Shown here piece by piece: positions 28,890 through 38,755 of a DNA stretch of 64,000 nt. Position 1 is the first letter of the stretch, and each line of letters starts with the position of its first letter. The DNA lies in the NCBI GenBank assembly GCA_021846275.1, contig JAJZBZ010000005.1, positions 62,001 through 126,000 of the forward strand. Direction: 5' to 3'. The stretch is from Acidobacteriota bacterium. Its GTDB lineage: Bacteria; Acidobacteriota; Terriglobia; Terriglobales; Acidobacteriaceae. A model generated the notes under the pieces. It did no database searches, was not told the DNA's origin, and was given only the letters and a program-made list of their open reading frames with translations. Position numbers and translations under genes: made by a program.

Positions 28890-29722
28890 CGGGTTTCTCC
28901 GGTGGTTCGGGATTGGGCGCGAGATTGGGCGCGGGATTGCGAGCGGGGTTTGCGAGGTTGGTTTGCGGGGCGCGTGGCGGAGGGTTGCTGCTTCGCGCGA
29001 ACTGCTTTTTTCGGGAGGGATGACGGCGGCTTTATGCTTTTCGCGGGCTGGCTGCGGAAGCGGCGCGCGGCGCGCGGCGAGGCCAGGCCGAGCAGGAGGA
29101 TGCGCAGGGCTTCGCGAAAGAGCCGGTCGACGGGCTGGGCGAACTCCTGCTCGACTTTGCTGCCGAGCGAGGCGAGTCGGCGCTCGAGGCCGACGACGGC
29201 GTTGAGCACGGCGTGGAGAGTGAGCGATGGTTGCAGGTCGCCGCGGAGGGAGCCGTCGGCGATGCCTTGGCGGATGAGCCGGGCGAGGAAATGGAAGCTG
29301 CGCAGGCCGCTGCGCGCTTCGATGGCGAGGAGTTTTTCGACGGGCCAGTCGCGGGCGTAGAGCGCGTCGAACTGGGCCATGAAGCGGGCGTTTGCGGGGT
29401 TGCGGGCGAGGTCTTCGGCGAGGAAATTGAAGAGCGCAGCGATGCGGTCGAGCGAGTCGCGAGCCTGGTCCATGCGCTGCTGAGCCAGGGGGTGGTCGTG
29501 GGCGAAGAGTTCGCTGACGAGGGCGGCGACGATCTCGTCCTTGTTGGGAAAGTATTGGTAGAGCGTGGAGGGTTGAAGGCCGCTGGCGGCGGTGATCTCG
29601 GCCATGGTGACGCGGTCGATGCCGCTCGCGTCAAAGAGCGCGCGTGCGGCGTCGAGGATGCGGCGGCGCTGGCGCTGACGGTGAGCGCGATAGGGGGCGG
29701 GAGTGGGTTTCGACTTTGGCAT
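28886..29722 (-). CDS. TetR-family transcriptional regulator
   Basis: 278 residues, long for TetR. The helix-turn-helix is RILDAARALFDASGIDRVTM followed by ITAASGLQPSTLYQYFPNKDEI (about residues 20-62). The C-terminal ligand domain is about 75-200. A basic, repetitive tail (SQSRAQSRAQSR) is encoded by a short tandem DNA repeat and is unlike the family. It is coupled to the GH2 gene, so it probably controls its own operon. A weak dyad AAATC-N13-GATTT at 29780-29802, in an AT-rich upstream stretch, could be the operator, with low certainty. Confidence 0.88.
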   Translation of the reverse strand: MPKSKPTPAPYRAHRQRQRRRILDAARALFDASGIDRVTMAEITAASGLQPSTLYQYFPNKDEIVAALVSELFAHDHPLAQQRMDQARDSLDRIAALFNFLAEDLARNPANARFMAQFDALYARDWPVEKLLAIEARSGLRSFHFLARLIRQGIADGSLRGDLQPSLTLHAVLNAVVGLERRLASLGSKVEQEFAQPVDRLFREALRILLLGLASPRAARRFRSQPAKSIKPPSSLPKKAVRAKQQPSATRPANQPRKPRSQSRAQSRAQSRTTGETR

Positions 29723-29908
29723 TCGGCGGCGTTCGATGGAGAGCCGAAGGATAACAGAGAAAAACAGTCGATGTCTACAAAATCGAATGGATATTTTGAT
29801 TTAGAAAATGAGAGAGCGCGTGGAAGATTGTGAGTCGGCGTGGACGGGATGAGCGCGCCGAGGCGATAAGCTGGAAGGAGCGGACGGGGAACGCGATGAG
29901 GAGGTGGA

Positions 29909-31174
29909 ATGCCGGCTCTGGTGATTGCGTTTATTGGGGCGCTGGTCTTTGGCGCGCACTTGTTTGTGGCGTTGTTCGCGCGGACGCGCGTGCCGGACGT
30001 GTTGCTGCTGATCGTGATTGGGCTGCTGCTGGGTCCGGTGACGCATCTGGTGAGGCCGGAGCAGTTTGGCAGCGTGGGGCCGGTGTTTACGACGGTGACG
30101 CTGGTCTTCCTGCTGTTTGAGAGCGGGACGGAGCTGCAACTGGGGACGATCCGGCAGGTGCTGCACGGGTCGTTTCTGCTGTCGGTGCTGAACTTTGTGG
30201 CGACGACGGTGGTGGTGGCACTGGCGGCGTGGCGCGTGGCGCATGTGAGCGTGGGGACGGCGGTGCTGATGGGCGCGATCCTGGGCGGCACGTCGCCGGC
30301 GGTGGTGATTCCGATTGCGGCACAGTTGAAGATGGGGAAGCATTCGGCGGCGGTGCTGTTTCTGGAGTCGGCGATCAGCGATGTGGTGTCGATCGTGCTG
30401 GCGCTGGCGCTGCTGGATGGGCTGCATGCCGGGAATGTGGAACCGGGAAAGATTCTGGGCGCGCTGGTGGGATCGTTTCTGCTGGCCGGGCTGATTGGCG
30501 CGGCGGGAGCGGTGTTCTGGTCGAATCTGCTGAGCCGCGTGAGGACGCTGCAGAATGGGATGTTTACGACGGCGGCGTTTCTGTTTTTGATCTTCGGGTT
30601 GGCGGAGATGCTGGGCTATAGCGGTGCGATTGCGGCGCTGGTGTTTGGGATCGGGCTGGGGAATGTGGCCTGGCATGGGGCGCTGATGTCGAAGCGGTTT
30701 CCGACGCTGGAGCCGGTGGGCCTTAACAGCCGCGAGAAGGGATTTTTCGCCGAGATTGTGTTTCTGCTGAAGACGTTTTTCTTTGTGTATATCGGGCTGT
30801 CAATCCGGTTTCGTGATCTGTCTTCGATGCTGTTCGGGCTGGGCGTGACGGCGATGCTGTTTGTGGTGCGCGTGCCGGTGGTGAGGCTGGGCGTGACGCG
30901 GACGACGACGCGGATGGACGGGAGCCGTATGGCGGCGATGGCTCCGAAGGGATTGGCGGCGGCTGTGCTGGCTTCGCTGCCGTTGCAGCAGAAGCTGGCG
31001 CATGGGGACTTCATCCAGAACACGACGTATGCCGTGGTGCTGTTCAGCATTGTGCTGACGTCGGTGCTGATTTTTTTGCAGGATCGGACGTTTGTGGGCG
31101 GGCTGTATCGGTGGGTGTTTCGCGGGTTTGCGGCGGAGGACGCGGAGGACAATGAAGAGGCCGCGCAGACCTGA
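29909..31174 (+). CDS. Cation/proton antiporter (CPA family)
   Basis: 421 residues with about 12 hydrophobic segments. The core shows LLLIVIGLLLGPV, ESGTELQLGTIR, GAILGGTSPAVVIPIAA (the GTSPA-type ion loop), LFLESAISDVVSIVLAL with the conserved acidic residue, FFFVYIGLSI and MAAMAPKGLAAAVLAS. It exchanges Na+ or K+ for H+ at the inner membrane, ion unproven. AGGAGG sits 6 bases before the ATG. The C-terminus is acidic (AEDAEDNEEA). It is convergent with gdhA across one terminator. Confidence 0.9.
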   Translation: MPALVIAFIGALVFGAHLFVALFARTRVPDVLLLIVIGLLLGPVTHLVRPEQFGSVGPVFTTVTLVFLLFESGTELQLGTIRQVLHGSFLLSVLNFVATTVVVALAAWRVAHVSVGTAVLMGAILGGTSPAVVIPIAAQLKMGKHSAAVLFLESAISDVVSIVLALALLDGLHAGNVEPGKILGALVGSFLLAGLIGAAGAVFWSNLLSRVRTLQNGMFTTAAFLFLIFGLAEMLGYSGAIAALVFGIGLGNVAWHGALMSKRFPTLEPVGLNSREKGFFAEIVFLLKTFFFVYIGLSIRFRDLSSMLFGLGVTAMLFVVRVPVVRLGVTRTTTRMDGSRMAAMAPKGLAAAVLASLPLQQKLAHGDFIQNTTYAVVLFSIVLTSVLIFLQDRTFVGGLYRWVFRGFAAEDAEDNEEAAQT

Positions 31175-31202
31175 GGCGATCATGCGGCGAGCGTGCGGCG
31201 CG

Positions 31203-31238
31203 AAAAAGCTCCGGCGAGCGGGTGAGCTGCCGGAGCTT
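31203..31238 (-). terminator. Intrinsic terminator of glutamate dehydrogenase gene
   Basis: AAGCTCCGGC (31206-31215) pairs perfectly with GCCGGAGCTT (31229-31238), 13-base loop. Read on the minus strand the stem ends in five consecutive T (complement of A at 31203-31207). It lies 27 bases past the gdhA stop and about 30 bases past the antiporter stop, so it may serve both. Confidence 0.75.
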
Positions 31239-31265
31239 CGGGTTGCGTGAGGCGGCGTGGCTGGG

Positions 31266-32534
<1,269 letters not shown>

Positions 32535-32987
32535 GTGAGCGATTCTCCAGTGTCAGCGCCGGGCGGGGAGGGTGGCTCGCGGCCCGCGCACGTCAGCCGC
32601 TGTGCTCAGTCTATCGGCGGAAAAAAGAGGCGCACGATAGAGGTGACAGTGCGGACGGTGGGTCCGGTTCGGAAAACGACCCGCGCCCGCTGTGCGAAAG
32701 GGTCTTTCGCCGGGCGGTCTGGCTGGGAACCGGGTGCTCCAGACCAAACGAATTGAGTCTAGGCCGGGGGTGGAACGGTCGTCAACTGCGCGGGAGCGAA
32801 GATGCGCTGAAGGAGGAAAATCGCAGAAGGAGAAACGGTGAAATGGCATTAGGACAAAATAAAGTTATGCAAAATAGAGGAAAGAAAGAAAAAACACAGG
32901 AGGATTAGTACAAAAGTAATGAGAAACGCAGGATCGCAGCCGAAACAGTAGCGCGGCTGTAATGAGACCGCTGGTAGACTTGAGGGT
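32535..32987. other. Long divergent intergenic region with an AT-rich leader and three mini reading frames
   Basis: 453 bases between divergent gdhA and the epimerase gene. The left 280 bases are GC-rich with nothing recognised. From about 32840 the composition drops to strongly AT-rich. On the + strand there are three short frames: 32843-32908 (21 codons, Lys-rich, AAGGAG 11 bases upstream), 32919-32951 (10 codons) and 32962-32991 (9 codons plus stop), whose TGA overlaps the epimerase ATG as ATGA. Leader peptides are possible but unsupported by homology. Confidence 0.35.
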
Positions 32988-33962
32988 ATGACGAGACAAA
33001 AGCGGGTACTGGTGGCTGGTGCGGGCGGTTTTATTGGCTCTCACCTGGCGCGGCGACTGGCGGCGGAGGGCAACTGGGTGCGCGGCGCGGACCTGAAGAT
33101 GCCGGAGTTTTCCGCGACGGCCTGTCAGGATTTTGTGGTGGGCGATCTGCGTGACCAGACGGTGGCCGCGCGCGTGGTGGAGGGCGTCGACGAGGTGTAT
33201 CAACTGGCGGCGGATATGGGCGGCGCGGGATACATCTTTACGGGCGAGCATGATGCGGCGGTATTGCATAACTCGGCGACGATCAATCTGAATATTCTGG
33301 AAGCGGGTCGGCTGGCGGGAGTGAAGAAGTTTTTCTACTCGTCGTCGGCGTGCATGTATCCGGAACGGAACCAACTGGACCCGAACAATCCGATCTGCAG
33401 CGAGGATTCGGCGTATCCGGCGGCACCGGACAGCGAGTATGGGTGGGAGAAGCTGTTCAGCGAGCGGCTGTATTTTGCGTACATGCGGAACTACGGGATC
33501 GAGGTGCATGTGGCGCGGTTCCACAACATCTTTGGCCCGGAGGGAACGTGGCGCGGGGGACGCGAGAAGGCTCCGGCGGCGATCTGTCGCAAGGTGGCCG
33601 AGGCTGTGGATGGCGGCGAGATGGAGATATGGGGCGACGGCGAACAGACGCGGACGTTTCTCTACGTGGACGAGTGCGTGGAGGGCGTGAGGCGGCTGAT
33701 GGAGTCGGATTTCGCCGGGCCGGTGAATATCGGATCGGAAGAGATGGTGACGATCAATCAACTGGCGTCGATGGCGATGGAGATTGCCGGAAAGAAGCTC
33801 GCGAAGAAGCATATTCCGGGGCCGCAGGGCGTGCGCGGACGGACGTCGGATAATCGGCTGATCCAGGAGAAGCTGGGCTGGCAGCCGACGCAGCCGCTGA
33901 AGACGGGGATGGAAAAGACGTATGCGTGGATTGCCGGGCAGGTGGCGAAGGCGGCGAAGTAA
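32988..33962 (+). CDS. GDP-mannose 3,5-epimerase homologue (extended SDR)
   Basis: 324 residues. Family motifs: VLVAGAGGFIGSHLARRL (NAD-binding), YSSSACMYPE with catalytic Cys122, SEYGWEKLF with Tyr151/Lys155, RFHNIFGPEGTWRGGREKAP with Lys194, WGDGEQTRTFLYVDECVEGV and GPQGVRGRTSDNRLI. This block is close to plant GDP-mannose 3,5-epimerase, which makes GDP-L-galactose, and distinct from GalE. It is cytoplasmic and probably feeds polysaccharide or lipopolysaccharide synthesis. The stop is followed by a terminator; the leader is AT-rich. Confidence 0.88.
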   Translation: MTRQKRVLVAGAGGFIGSHLARRLAAEGNWVRGADLKMPEFSATACQDFVVGDLRDQTVAARVVEGVDEVYQLAADMGGAGYIFTGEHDAAVLHNSATINLNILEAGRLAGVKKFFYSSSACMYPERNQLDPNNPICSEDSAYPAAPDSEYGWEKLFSERLYFAYMRNYGIEVHVARFHNIFGPEGTWRGGREKAPAAICRKVAEAVDGGEMEIWGDGEQTRTFLYVDECVEGVRRLMESDFAGPVNIGSEEMVTINQLASMAMEIAGKKLAKKHIPGPQGVRGRTSDNRLIQEKLGWQPTQPLKTGMEKTYAWIAGQVAKAAK

Positions 33963-34002
33963 AAGCGGCGCTGGCGGGAACAAGAGCAAGCGGCAAATAC
34001 AG

Positions 34003-34036
34003 AACCCCTGCGGCTGAGCGCGCAGGGGTTTTTCTT
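34003..34036 (+). terminator. Intrinsic terminator after the epimerase gene
   Basis: AACCCCTGCG (34003-34012) pairs with CGCAGGGGTT (34021-34030), 8-base loop, followed by TTTCTTT. It lies 40 bases past the stop. Confidence 0.8.
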
Positions 34037-34104
34037 TGTATGAAGCAGAAATGCAAATGTGCAATGGACGGCTGACGAGCAGCAGCGTTTAGACTGGGCA
34101 AGAG

Positions 34105-35655
34105 ATGAAGCGGGCTGAGAGCAAGGTGGCAGGGCGGAAAGAGTTTCTGGCGCTGGCGCGGGAGCATACGCTGGTGCCGGTGGTTCGGCGATTGACGGCG
34201 GACCTGGAGACGCCGGTTTCGGCGTTTCTGCGGCTGGCGTGGGATGAGCCGGAGTGTTTTCTGCTGGAGTCGGTGGAGAACGGGCAGCAGGTAGGGCGGT
34301 ACACGTTTATCGGGATCGATCCGTACAAGCGGATTGTGGCGCGCGGGCGCGAGATTGCCGTGACCGAGGGCGGGCGGACGGTCACGATGGAGGGCGATGT
34401 TTTCCGCGTGCTGCGCGAGGCGCTGAGCGGGCACAGGGCGGCGCGTGTTGCGGACCTGCCGCCGTTTACGGCCGGGGCGGTGGGTTTTTTCAGCTACGAC
34501 GCGGTGAGGCTGGTGGAGAATCTGCCGGAGCGGGCCGACGATGAGCTGAAGATTCCGGATGCGTGTCTGCTGTTTTTTGATCAGGTGATGGCGTTTGACC
34601 ATGTGAGGCGGGAGATTCTGCTGGTGGTGACGGCGGATGTGACGCTGGAGACGCCGGCGAAGGCGTGGGAGCGGGCGGTGAAGCGGCTGGAGCGGCTGGA
34701 GCGGCGGCTGGCGCGTCCGCTGCCGAAGCTGCCGCGCGCGACGAAGGCTGGCGGGAAGCTAAAGATACGGCATCGGACGCGGAAGCAGGCGTATCTGGAA
34801 GGCGTGGAGCGGATTCGCGAGTATGTTCGCGCGGGAGATGTGTTTCAGACGGTGTATTCGCAGCGGCTGGACGTGGACCTGGATGTGGATGCGTTTGCGG
34901 TGTATCGCGCGCTGCGGATGGTGAATCCGTCGCCGTATCTCTACTATCTGCGGCTGCGGCCGGAGGGTGAGCCGAAGAAGACGGCGAAGAAAAAGTCTGC
35001 GAAGAAGAGCCTGACTGCGGCCGGCCCGATTGAGATTGCCGGCTCGTCGCCGGAGATGCTGGTGCGGGTGCAGGATGGGCGTGTGGAGTACAAGCCGATT
35101 GCCGGGACGCGGCGGCGCAGCGGCGACCCGGCGGAGGATGCGGCGCTGGAAGCGGAGATGATGGCCGACGAGAAGGAACGCAGCGAGCATGTGATGCTGG
35201 TGGATCTGGGGCGGAATGATGTGGGTCGCGTGAGCGAGTTTGGCAGCGTGACGGTGGACAGGCTGATGTATGTGGAGCGGTATAGCCATGTGATGCACAT
35301 GGTGAGCGCGCTGAGCGGTCGGCTGCGCGAAGGGCTGACGGCTGTGGATGCGCTGCGGGCGTGTTTTCCGGCAGGAACGCTGTCGGGCGCTCCGAAGGTG
35401 AGGGCGATGGAAGTGATCGAGGAGCTGGAGCCGGCGCGGCGCGGGGTGTATGGCGGTGCGGTGCTGTATGCGGATTTCAGCGGGAATCTGGAAAGCTGCA
35501 TCGCGATCCGTACGATGGTGGCGCGGGATGGGGTGGCGCATATCCAGGCTGGCGCGGGGATTGTGGCGGATTCTGTGCCGGAGGCTGAGTATGAGGAGTG
35601 CCTGAACAAGGCGCAGGCGGTGGTGCGGGCTGTGGAGCGTGCGCGCGAGGGGTGA
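34105..35655 (+). CDS. trpE: Anthranilate synthase component I
   Basis: 516 residues. Makes anthranilate from chorismate with ammonia supplied by TrpG. The N-terminal domain includes the Trp-binding LLES region (FLLESVENGQQVGRYTFIG). The chorismate-binding domain has PSPYLYYL, IAGSSPEMLV, PIAGTRRRSGDPAED, VDLGRNDVGRVS, HMVSALSGRL, FPAGTLSGAPKVRAMEVI, VYGGAVLYADFSGN and QAGAGIVADSVPE. A Lys-rich insert (KKTAKKKSAKKS, about residues 292-303) interrupts the barrel and is unusual. trpG lies 2 kb away on the other strand, so the pair is split. Confidence 0.95.
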   Translation: MKRAESKVAGRKEFLALAREHTLVPVVRRLTADLETPVSAFLRLAWDEPECFLLESVENGQQVGRYTFIGIDPYKRIVARGREIAVTEGGRTVTMEGDVFRVLREALSGHRAARVADLPPFTAGAVGFFSYDAVRLVENLPERADDELKIPDACLLFFDQVMAFDHVRREILLVVTADVTLETPAKAWERAVKRLERLERRLARPLPKLPRATKAGGKLKIRHRTRKQAYLEGVERIREYVRAGDVFQTVYSQRLDVDLDVDAFAVYRALRMVNPSPYLYYLRLRPEGEPKKTAKKKSAKKSLTAAGPIEIAGSSPEMLVRVQDGRVEYKPIAGTRRRSGDPAEDAALEAEMMADEKERSEHVMLVDLGRNDVGRVSEFGSVTVDRLMYVERYSHVMHMVSALSGRLREGLTAVDALRACFPAGTLSGAPKVRAMEVIEELEPARRGVYGGAVLYADFSGNLESCIAIRTMVARDGVAHIQAGAGIVADSVPEAEYEECLNKAQAVVRAVERAREG

Positions 35656-35746
35656 GGATGAGGTTGCGGGGTGGTTAGTGGTGGCGCTGGCTGCTCCGTT
35701 TTGAAACACCCTTATCCGACTGACTCATTTTGAAACGACGGCTGGA

Positions 35747-35821
35747 ACAAAGAGTGGCTGGGACTCTTGTGGAAAACCTGTGTGCGAGAGAAGCTGTCGG
35801 TAGTCGGCAATAGGAGCCGAC
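35747..35821 (+). promoter_or_regulatory. Two hairpins in the leader of the Asn/Gly/Ser-rich gene
   Basis: ACAAAGAGT (35747-35755) pairs, with one bulged base, with ACTCTTGT (35763-35770); GTCGGC (35803-35808) pairs with GCCGAC (35816-35821). Both lie in the untranslated region before the gene at 35885. No riboswitch consensus was recognised. Confidence 0.3.
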
Positions 35822-35884
35822 GAGCAGGATCGGGCATGTGTGGGAGGAAGACTCCGCGCGGCAACGGGAGCGAGGAGGTGGACA

Positions 35885-36502
35885 ATGTCCATCACATTGA
35901 CGACGAACACGGGCGCAGTAACGACGAATACGGGAACGACTGCGAGTAGGACGATCTGGAGCAGCCTGGAGGCGAGCACGAGCCAGTTGGCGCAGACGAC
36001 GAATGCGCTGGTGAGTGGGCAGGCTGGCGGCAGTACGTCGCTGAACGGCAGCCTGACGCCGGTGATTGCCAGCGCGCAGGCGACGCTGGACAGCATTGTG
36101 TCGAATCCGGCGCTGAACCTGAGCCGGGTGCTGACGTCGCCGAGCTTTGCGGCGCTGGTGAGCGCGCTGGAAGGCAACGCGGGCACCAGCAACGGGCTGG
36201 GCAGCAATGGGTTGGGCGGCAATGGGTTGAGCGAGGGCGTCTCGGCGCTGAACGGAAGTTCGAATGGCACGGGGAACACTTCGTCATCTGTTTTGTCTAT
36301 CGGCAATGCTGCGGGAAACTCCAGTGGCGCGGCGGCGGAAAATGCGGCGGCGACGGGGAATGAGGGATTTTTCTCGAAGCTGCTGAGCGAGCTGGAGAGC
36401 GTGCTGCAGACGCCGACGGGCGGGAACGCGGCGGATGGGCTGCTGAGCGGGGCGGGACTGAATACTGCGAGTCAGACGGGGACGCAACTGGCTGTGGCGT
36501 GA
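35885..36502 (+). CDS. Low-complexity Ser/Thr/Asn/Gly-rich protein
   Basis: 205 residues from the ATG at 35885, with AGGAGGTGG 5 bases upstream. The sequence is dominated by Ser, Thr, Asn, Gly and Ala, with short repeats LGSNGLGGNGLSEG and TNTGAVTTNTGTT, and one amphipathic helix FFSKLLSELESVL near the C-terminus. There is no signal peptide or membrane segment. The composition suggests an exported or surface-associated protein, but the route is unknown. No family was recognised. Two hairpins precede it. Confidence 0.65.
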   Translation: MSITLTTNTGAVTTNTGTTASRTIWSSLEASTSQLAQTTNALVSGQAGGSTSLNGSLTPVIASAQATLDSIVSNPALNLSRVLTSPSFAALVSALEGNAGTSNGLGSNGLGGNGLSEGVSALNGSSNGTGNTSSSVLSIGNAAGNSSGAAAENAAATGNEGFFSKLLSELESVLQTPTGGNAADGLLSGAGLNTASQTGTQLAVA

Positions 36503-36598
36503 AGCTGAGCCGGATCCAAGGGAAGATGTCTGGCGGCATGCCGGGCTGCGCTTGTGGGGCGATGGCGGCGTAGGGTTGAGCCGAACGCGTGAGCCGAT

Positions 36599-37597
36599 TC
36601 AGGCTCCGCGAAATAGTCGATGGAAAAAGTGGCCGATGCGGTGGAAGACGCCAGGTTTTTTGGGCGGAGTCGGCGGCTGCGCGGCCTGGGTTTGCGCGGC
36701 TGCCGCAGTTGCTGGCGACGTGGGTGAGGCTGCTGCGCTGGCTTCGGATTCTGCTGCGGGGTTGGCGGCTGTGCTTGCTGCCGCGCCTCCTGCTGCTCCG
36801 TTGTAGCTGAGGGCGGCGGTGGCCTGGGCGTGGACGATGCCGGGCTGGGTGGCGTTGGGTGGTGGGGTGGGCAGGGGTTCGAGTCCGGCGGACTGGGCGA
36901 CGGGGAAGGCGTTGTTGCCGAGGGTGCGCGTCGGGTCAGGCGGGCAGCCGCAGGATTCGGATTCGTTGTCGACGACCTCGCTGACGGAGCCGTGCTGGAA
37001 GAGGACGCGCTGGTTGGGCTGGACGCGGTAGGCCTGGCCGGTGAAGAGGCTGGTGACGGTGACGTAGGGCGGGTGTTTGCCGTGGTTGTCGACGCAGGTG
37101 TCGCCGTGGTCGGCGAGGCGGACCTGTACGGCGGAGTCGCCGGGACCGCTGATGAGGATGCGGAAGTCGGGGGTGAGGATGACGTCGGAGAGCTGGCCGG
37201 TGTGGAAGTCGGTTTCGACGGCACCGTGGTCGAGCGAGATCATGAGGCCGGAGTGGTCGGCGGCAGGGTGAGCGGGATCGAGGGTGAAGGTGGCGCGTGT
37301 GGTCGAGCAGAGGCTGAGATGGCCGCGACCGGGGAGGGTGAGCCGGGCGGTGCGCGAGCCGGCGGTGACCGAGCCGCTGGAGCCGATGGCGGCGCGGGAG
37401 CCGGTGACGGTGAGCGATCCGGTGAGCGTGAGGGTGGGGTCGAGGCGGACGAGCGCGATGGGCGGGGTGGCTGTTGCGGGCGCAGTTGTGGTTGGCGCGG
37501 ATGCGGGTGCCGGGGTTTGCGCAGGAAGGGATTGCAGTGCGGCGCAGAGTGCGAGCGCAGGAATGAGCGCGAGGATGGTCAGTGGGCGCTTCGGCAT
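36599..37597 (-). CDS. Secreted FecR-like domain protein
   Basis: 332 residues. Signal peptide (ILALIPALALCAALQSLPAQ), Pro/Ala/Thr-rich linker, then a beta-rich domain (about 55-215) with HLSLCSTTRATF, LDHGAVETDF and RVLFQHGSVSEV of the FecR/iron-regulated-sensor-like type. An Ala/Pro linker (about 250-310) ends in the cationic amphipathic helix VFHRIGHFFHRLFRGA. The start is 9 bases beyond the trpG stop, so the two are probably co-transcribed. The function is unknown. Confidence 0.75.
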   Translation of the reverse strand: MPKRPLTILALIPALALCAALQSLPAQTPAPASAPTTTAPATATPPIALVRLDPTLTLTGSLTVTGSRAAIGSSGSVTAGSRTARLTLPGRGHLSLCSTTRATFTLDPAHPAADHSGLMISLDHGAVETDFHTGQLSDVILTPDFRILISGPGDSAVQVRLADHGDTCVDNHGKHPPYVTVTSLFTGQAYRVQPNQRVLFQHGSVSEVVDNESESCGCPPDPTRTLGNNAFPVAQSAGLEPLPTPPPNATQPGIVHAQATAALSYNGAAGGAAASTAANPAAESEASAAASPTSPATAAAAQTQAAQPPTPPKKPGVFHRIGHFFHRLFRGA

Positions 37598-37606
37598 TGC
37601 GGCGGG

Positions 37607-38182
37607 TTACATGGCGAGGAAGTTGCGGATCATCTGGCGGCCACCCTCGGTGAGGACGCTTTCGGGGTGGAACTGGACGCCTTCGATGGGGAGGGTGCGA
37701 TGGCGCAGGCCCATGAGGACGGGCGAGCCGGTGGAGTCGGGCGTGTGCGCGGTGGGGATGAGCGTGTCGGGCAGGGTGGATTCGTCGACGATGAGGGAGT
37801 GGTAGCGGGTGCAGGTGAGCGGCGTGGGCAGGCCGACGAAGATGCCCTGGCCGTCGTGGTCGATGGGGCTGGTTTTGCCGTGCTTCAGCTCGGCGGCGCG
37901 GATGACGTTGGCTCCGAAGGCGGCACCGATGGCCTGGTGGCCGAGGCAGACGCCGAGGATGGGCGCGCGACCGGCCATGCGCTGGATGAGCGGGATGAGG
38001 ATGCCGGCTTCCTGCGGCGTGCAGGGGCCGGGCGAGAGCAGGATGCGGTCGGGCGCGAGGGCTTCGACTTCGTCGACGGAAAGCTCGTCGTTGCGGCGGA
38101 TGAGCATCTCGGCACCGAGTTCGCCGAGGTACTGGACGAGGTTGTAGGTGAAGGAATCATAGTTGTCGAGGACGAAGACCAT
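37607..38182 (-). CDS. trpG: Glutamine amidotransferase, anthranilate or aminodeoxychorismate synthase component II
   Basis: 191 residues. Class I amidotransferase: FVLDNYDSFTYNLVQYL, ILLSPGPCTPQEAG, catalytic Cys in GVCLGHQAIG, and IEGVQFHPESVLTEGG with His/Glu. It supplies ammonia to TrpE or PabB; sequence cannot separate the two roles, and the same protein often serves both. The nearest component I is trpE at 34105-35655 on the opposite strand. The ATG at 38182 lacks a strong Shine-Dalgarno sequence. Confidence 0.93.
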   Translation of the reverse strand: MVFVLDNYDSFTYNLVQYLGELGAEMLIRRNDELSVDEVEALAPDRILLSPGPCTPQEAGILIPLIQRMAGRAPILGVCLGHQAIGAAFGANVIRAAELKHGKTSPIDHDGQGIFVGLPTPLTCTRYHSLIVDESTLPDTLIPTAHTPDSTGSPVLMGLRHRTLPIEGVQFHPESVLTEGGRQMIRNFLAM

Positions 38183-38353
38183 GGCTGAGATGAGTGTAAC
38201 GTAAGGGCATTGCGCGGGAGTGGCCAGGGGGCAGTCGTCAGGGTGCATTGGGTGCGTCGCTGCTTGCGGTCTGTGGGAGCAACGCGCTTGACTTGACGGG
38301 TGGGATGCGGGAGAGTGGTTGCAGTTGCGAATCGCGTTGGCGTGGAGGATGGG

Positions 38354-38755
38354 ATGGATATTTTTCCGGAGATTCGGCGGGAGAATGAGGCGAGTTGGGT
38401 GCAGGCCCTGATGGGGTGGTCGTGGATGACTCAGCACTCGGTCCTGTTGATTGTCGCGAATTTCGTCTGTGTGGTTGGATTTATCGATCTGGGCATGTTT
38501 GCGCTGCGGCATGGAATCAATCTGGCGCTGGTAGTTGGGACGCTGGGGATGCTCCTGTCGATTCCTGCGCTGGCAGGATACTATTTTGCGCGGCTGGTGC
38601 AGCGGACGCGCGCGCTGCTGGCGCAGGATGTGCTGGTGGCGCAAGCCGAGTCCGAGGTGCTGCGGATCAGCTATCTGGGCTACCGGCTGTATTTTTGCGC
38701 GCTGATGGGTATGGGAGTGGTGGCGATGGTGGTGCCGGGGTTCTTCAAGTTCTAA
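38354..38755 (+). CDS. Small membrane protein
   Basis: 133 residues from the ATG at 38354, GGAGG 5 bases upstream. Three hydrophobic segments (about residues 25-50, 55-80 and 105-130), with a charged loop of about 20 residues (VQRTRALLAQDVLVAQAESE) between the second and third. No family was recognised. It overlaps the convergent ABC ATPase gene by 4 bases. Confidence 0.65.
   Translation: MDIFPEIRRENEASWVQALMGWSWMTQHSVLLIVANFVCVVGFIDLGMFALRHGINLALVVGTLGMLLSIPALAGYYFARLVQRTRALLAQDVLVAQAESEVLRISYLGYRLYFCALMGMGVVAMVVPGFFKF

Noticed and set aside
29780-29802. TetR operator dyad AAATC-N13-GATTT
   Set aside because: Only 5-base arms in AT-rich DNA, so expected by chance; kept only as a remark in the gene entry.
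35742-35830. Cyclic-di-GMP (GEMM) riboswitch before the Asn/Gly/Ser-rich gene
   Set aside because: Hairpins exist but the conserved GEMM core sequences do not match.
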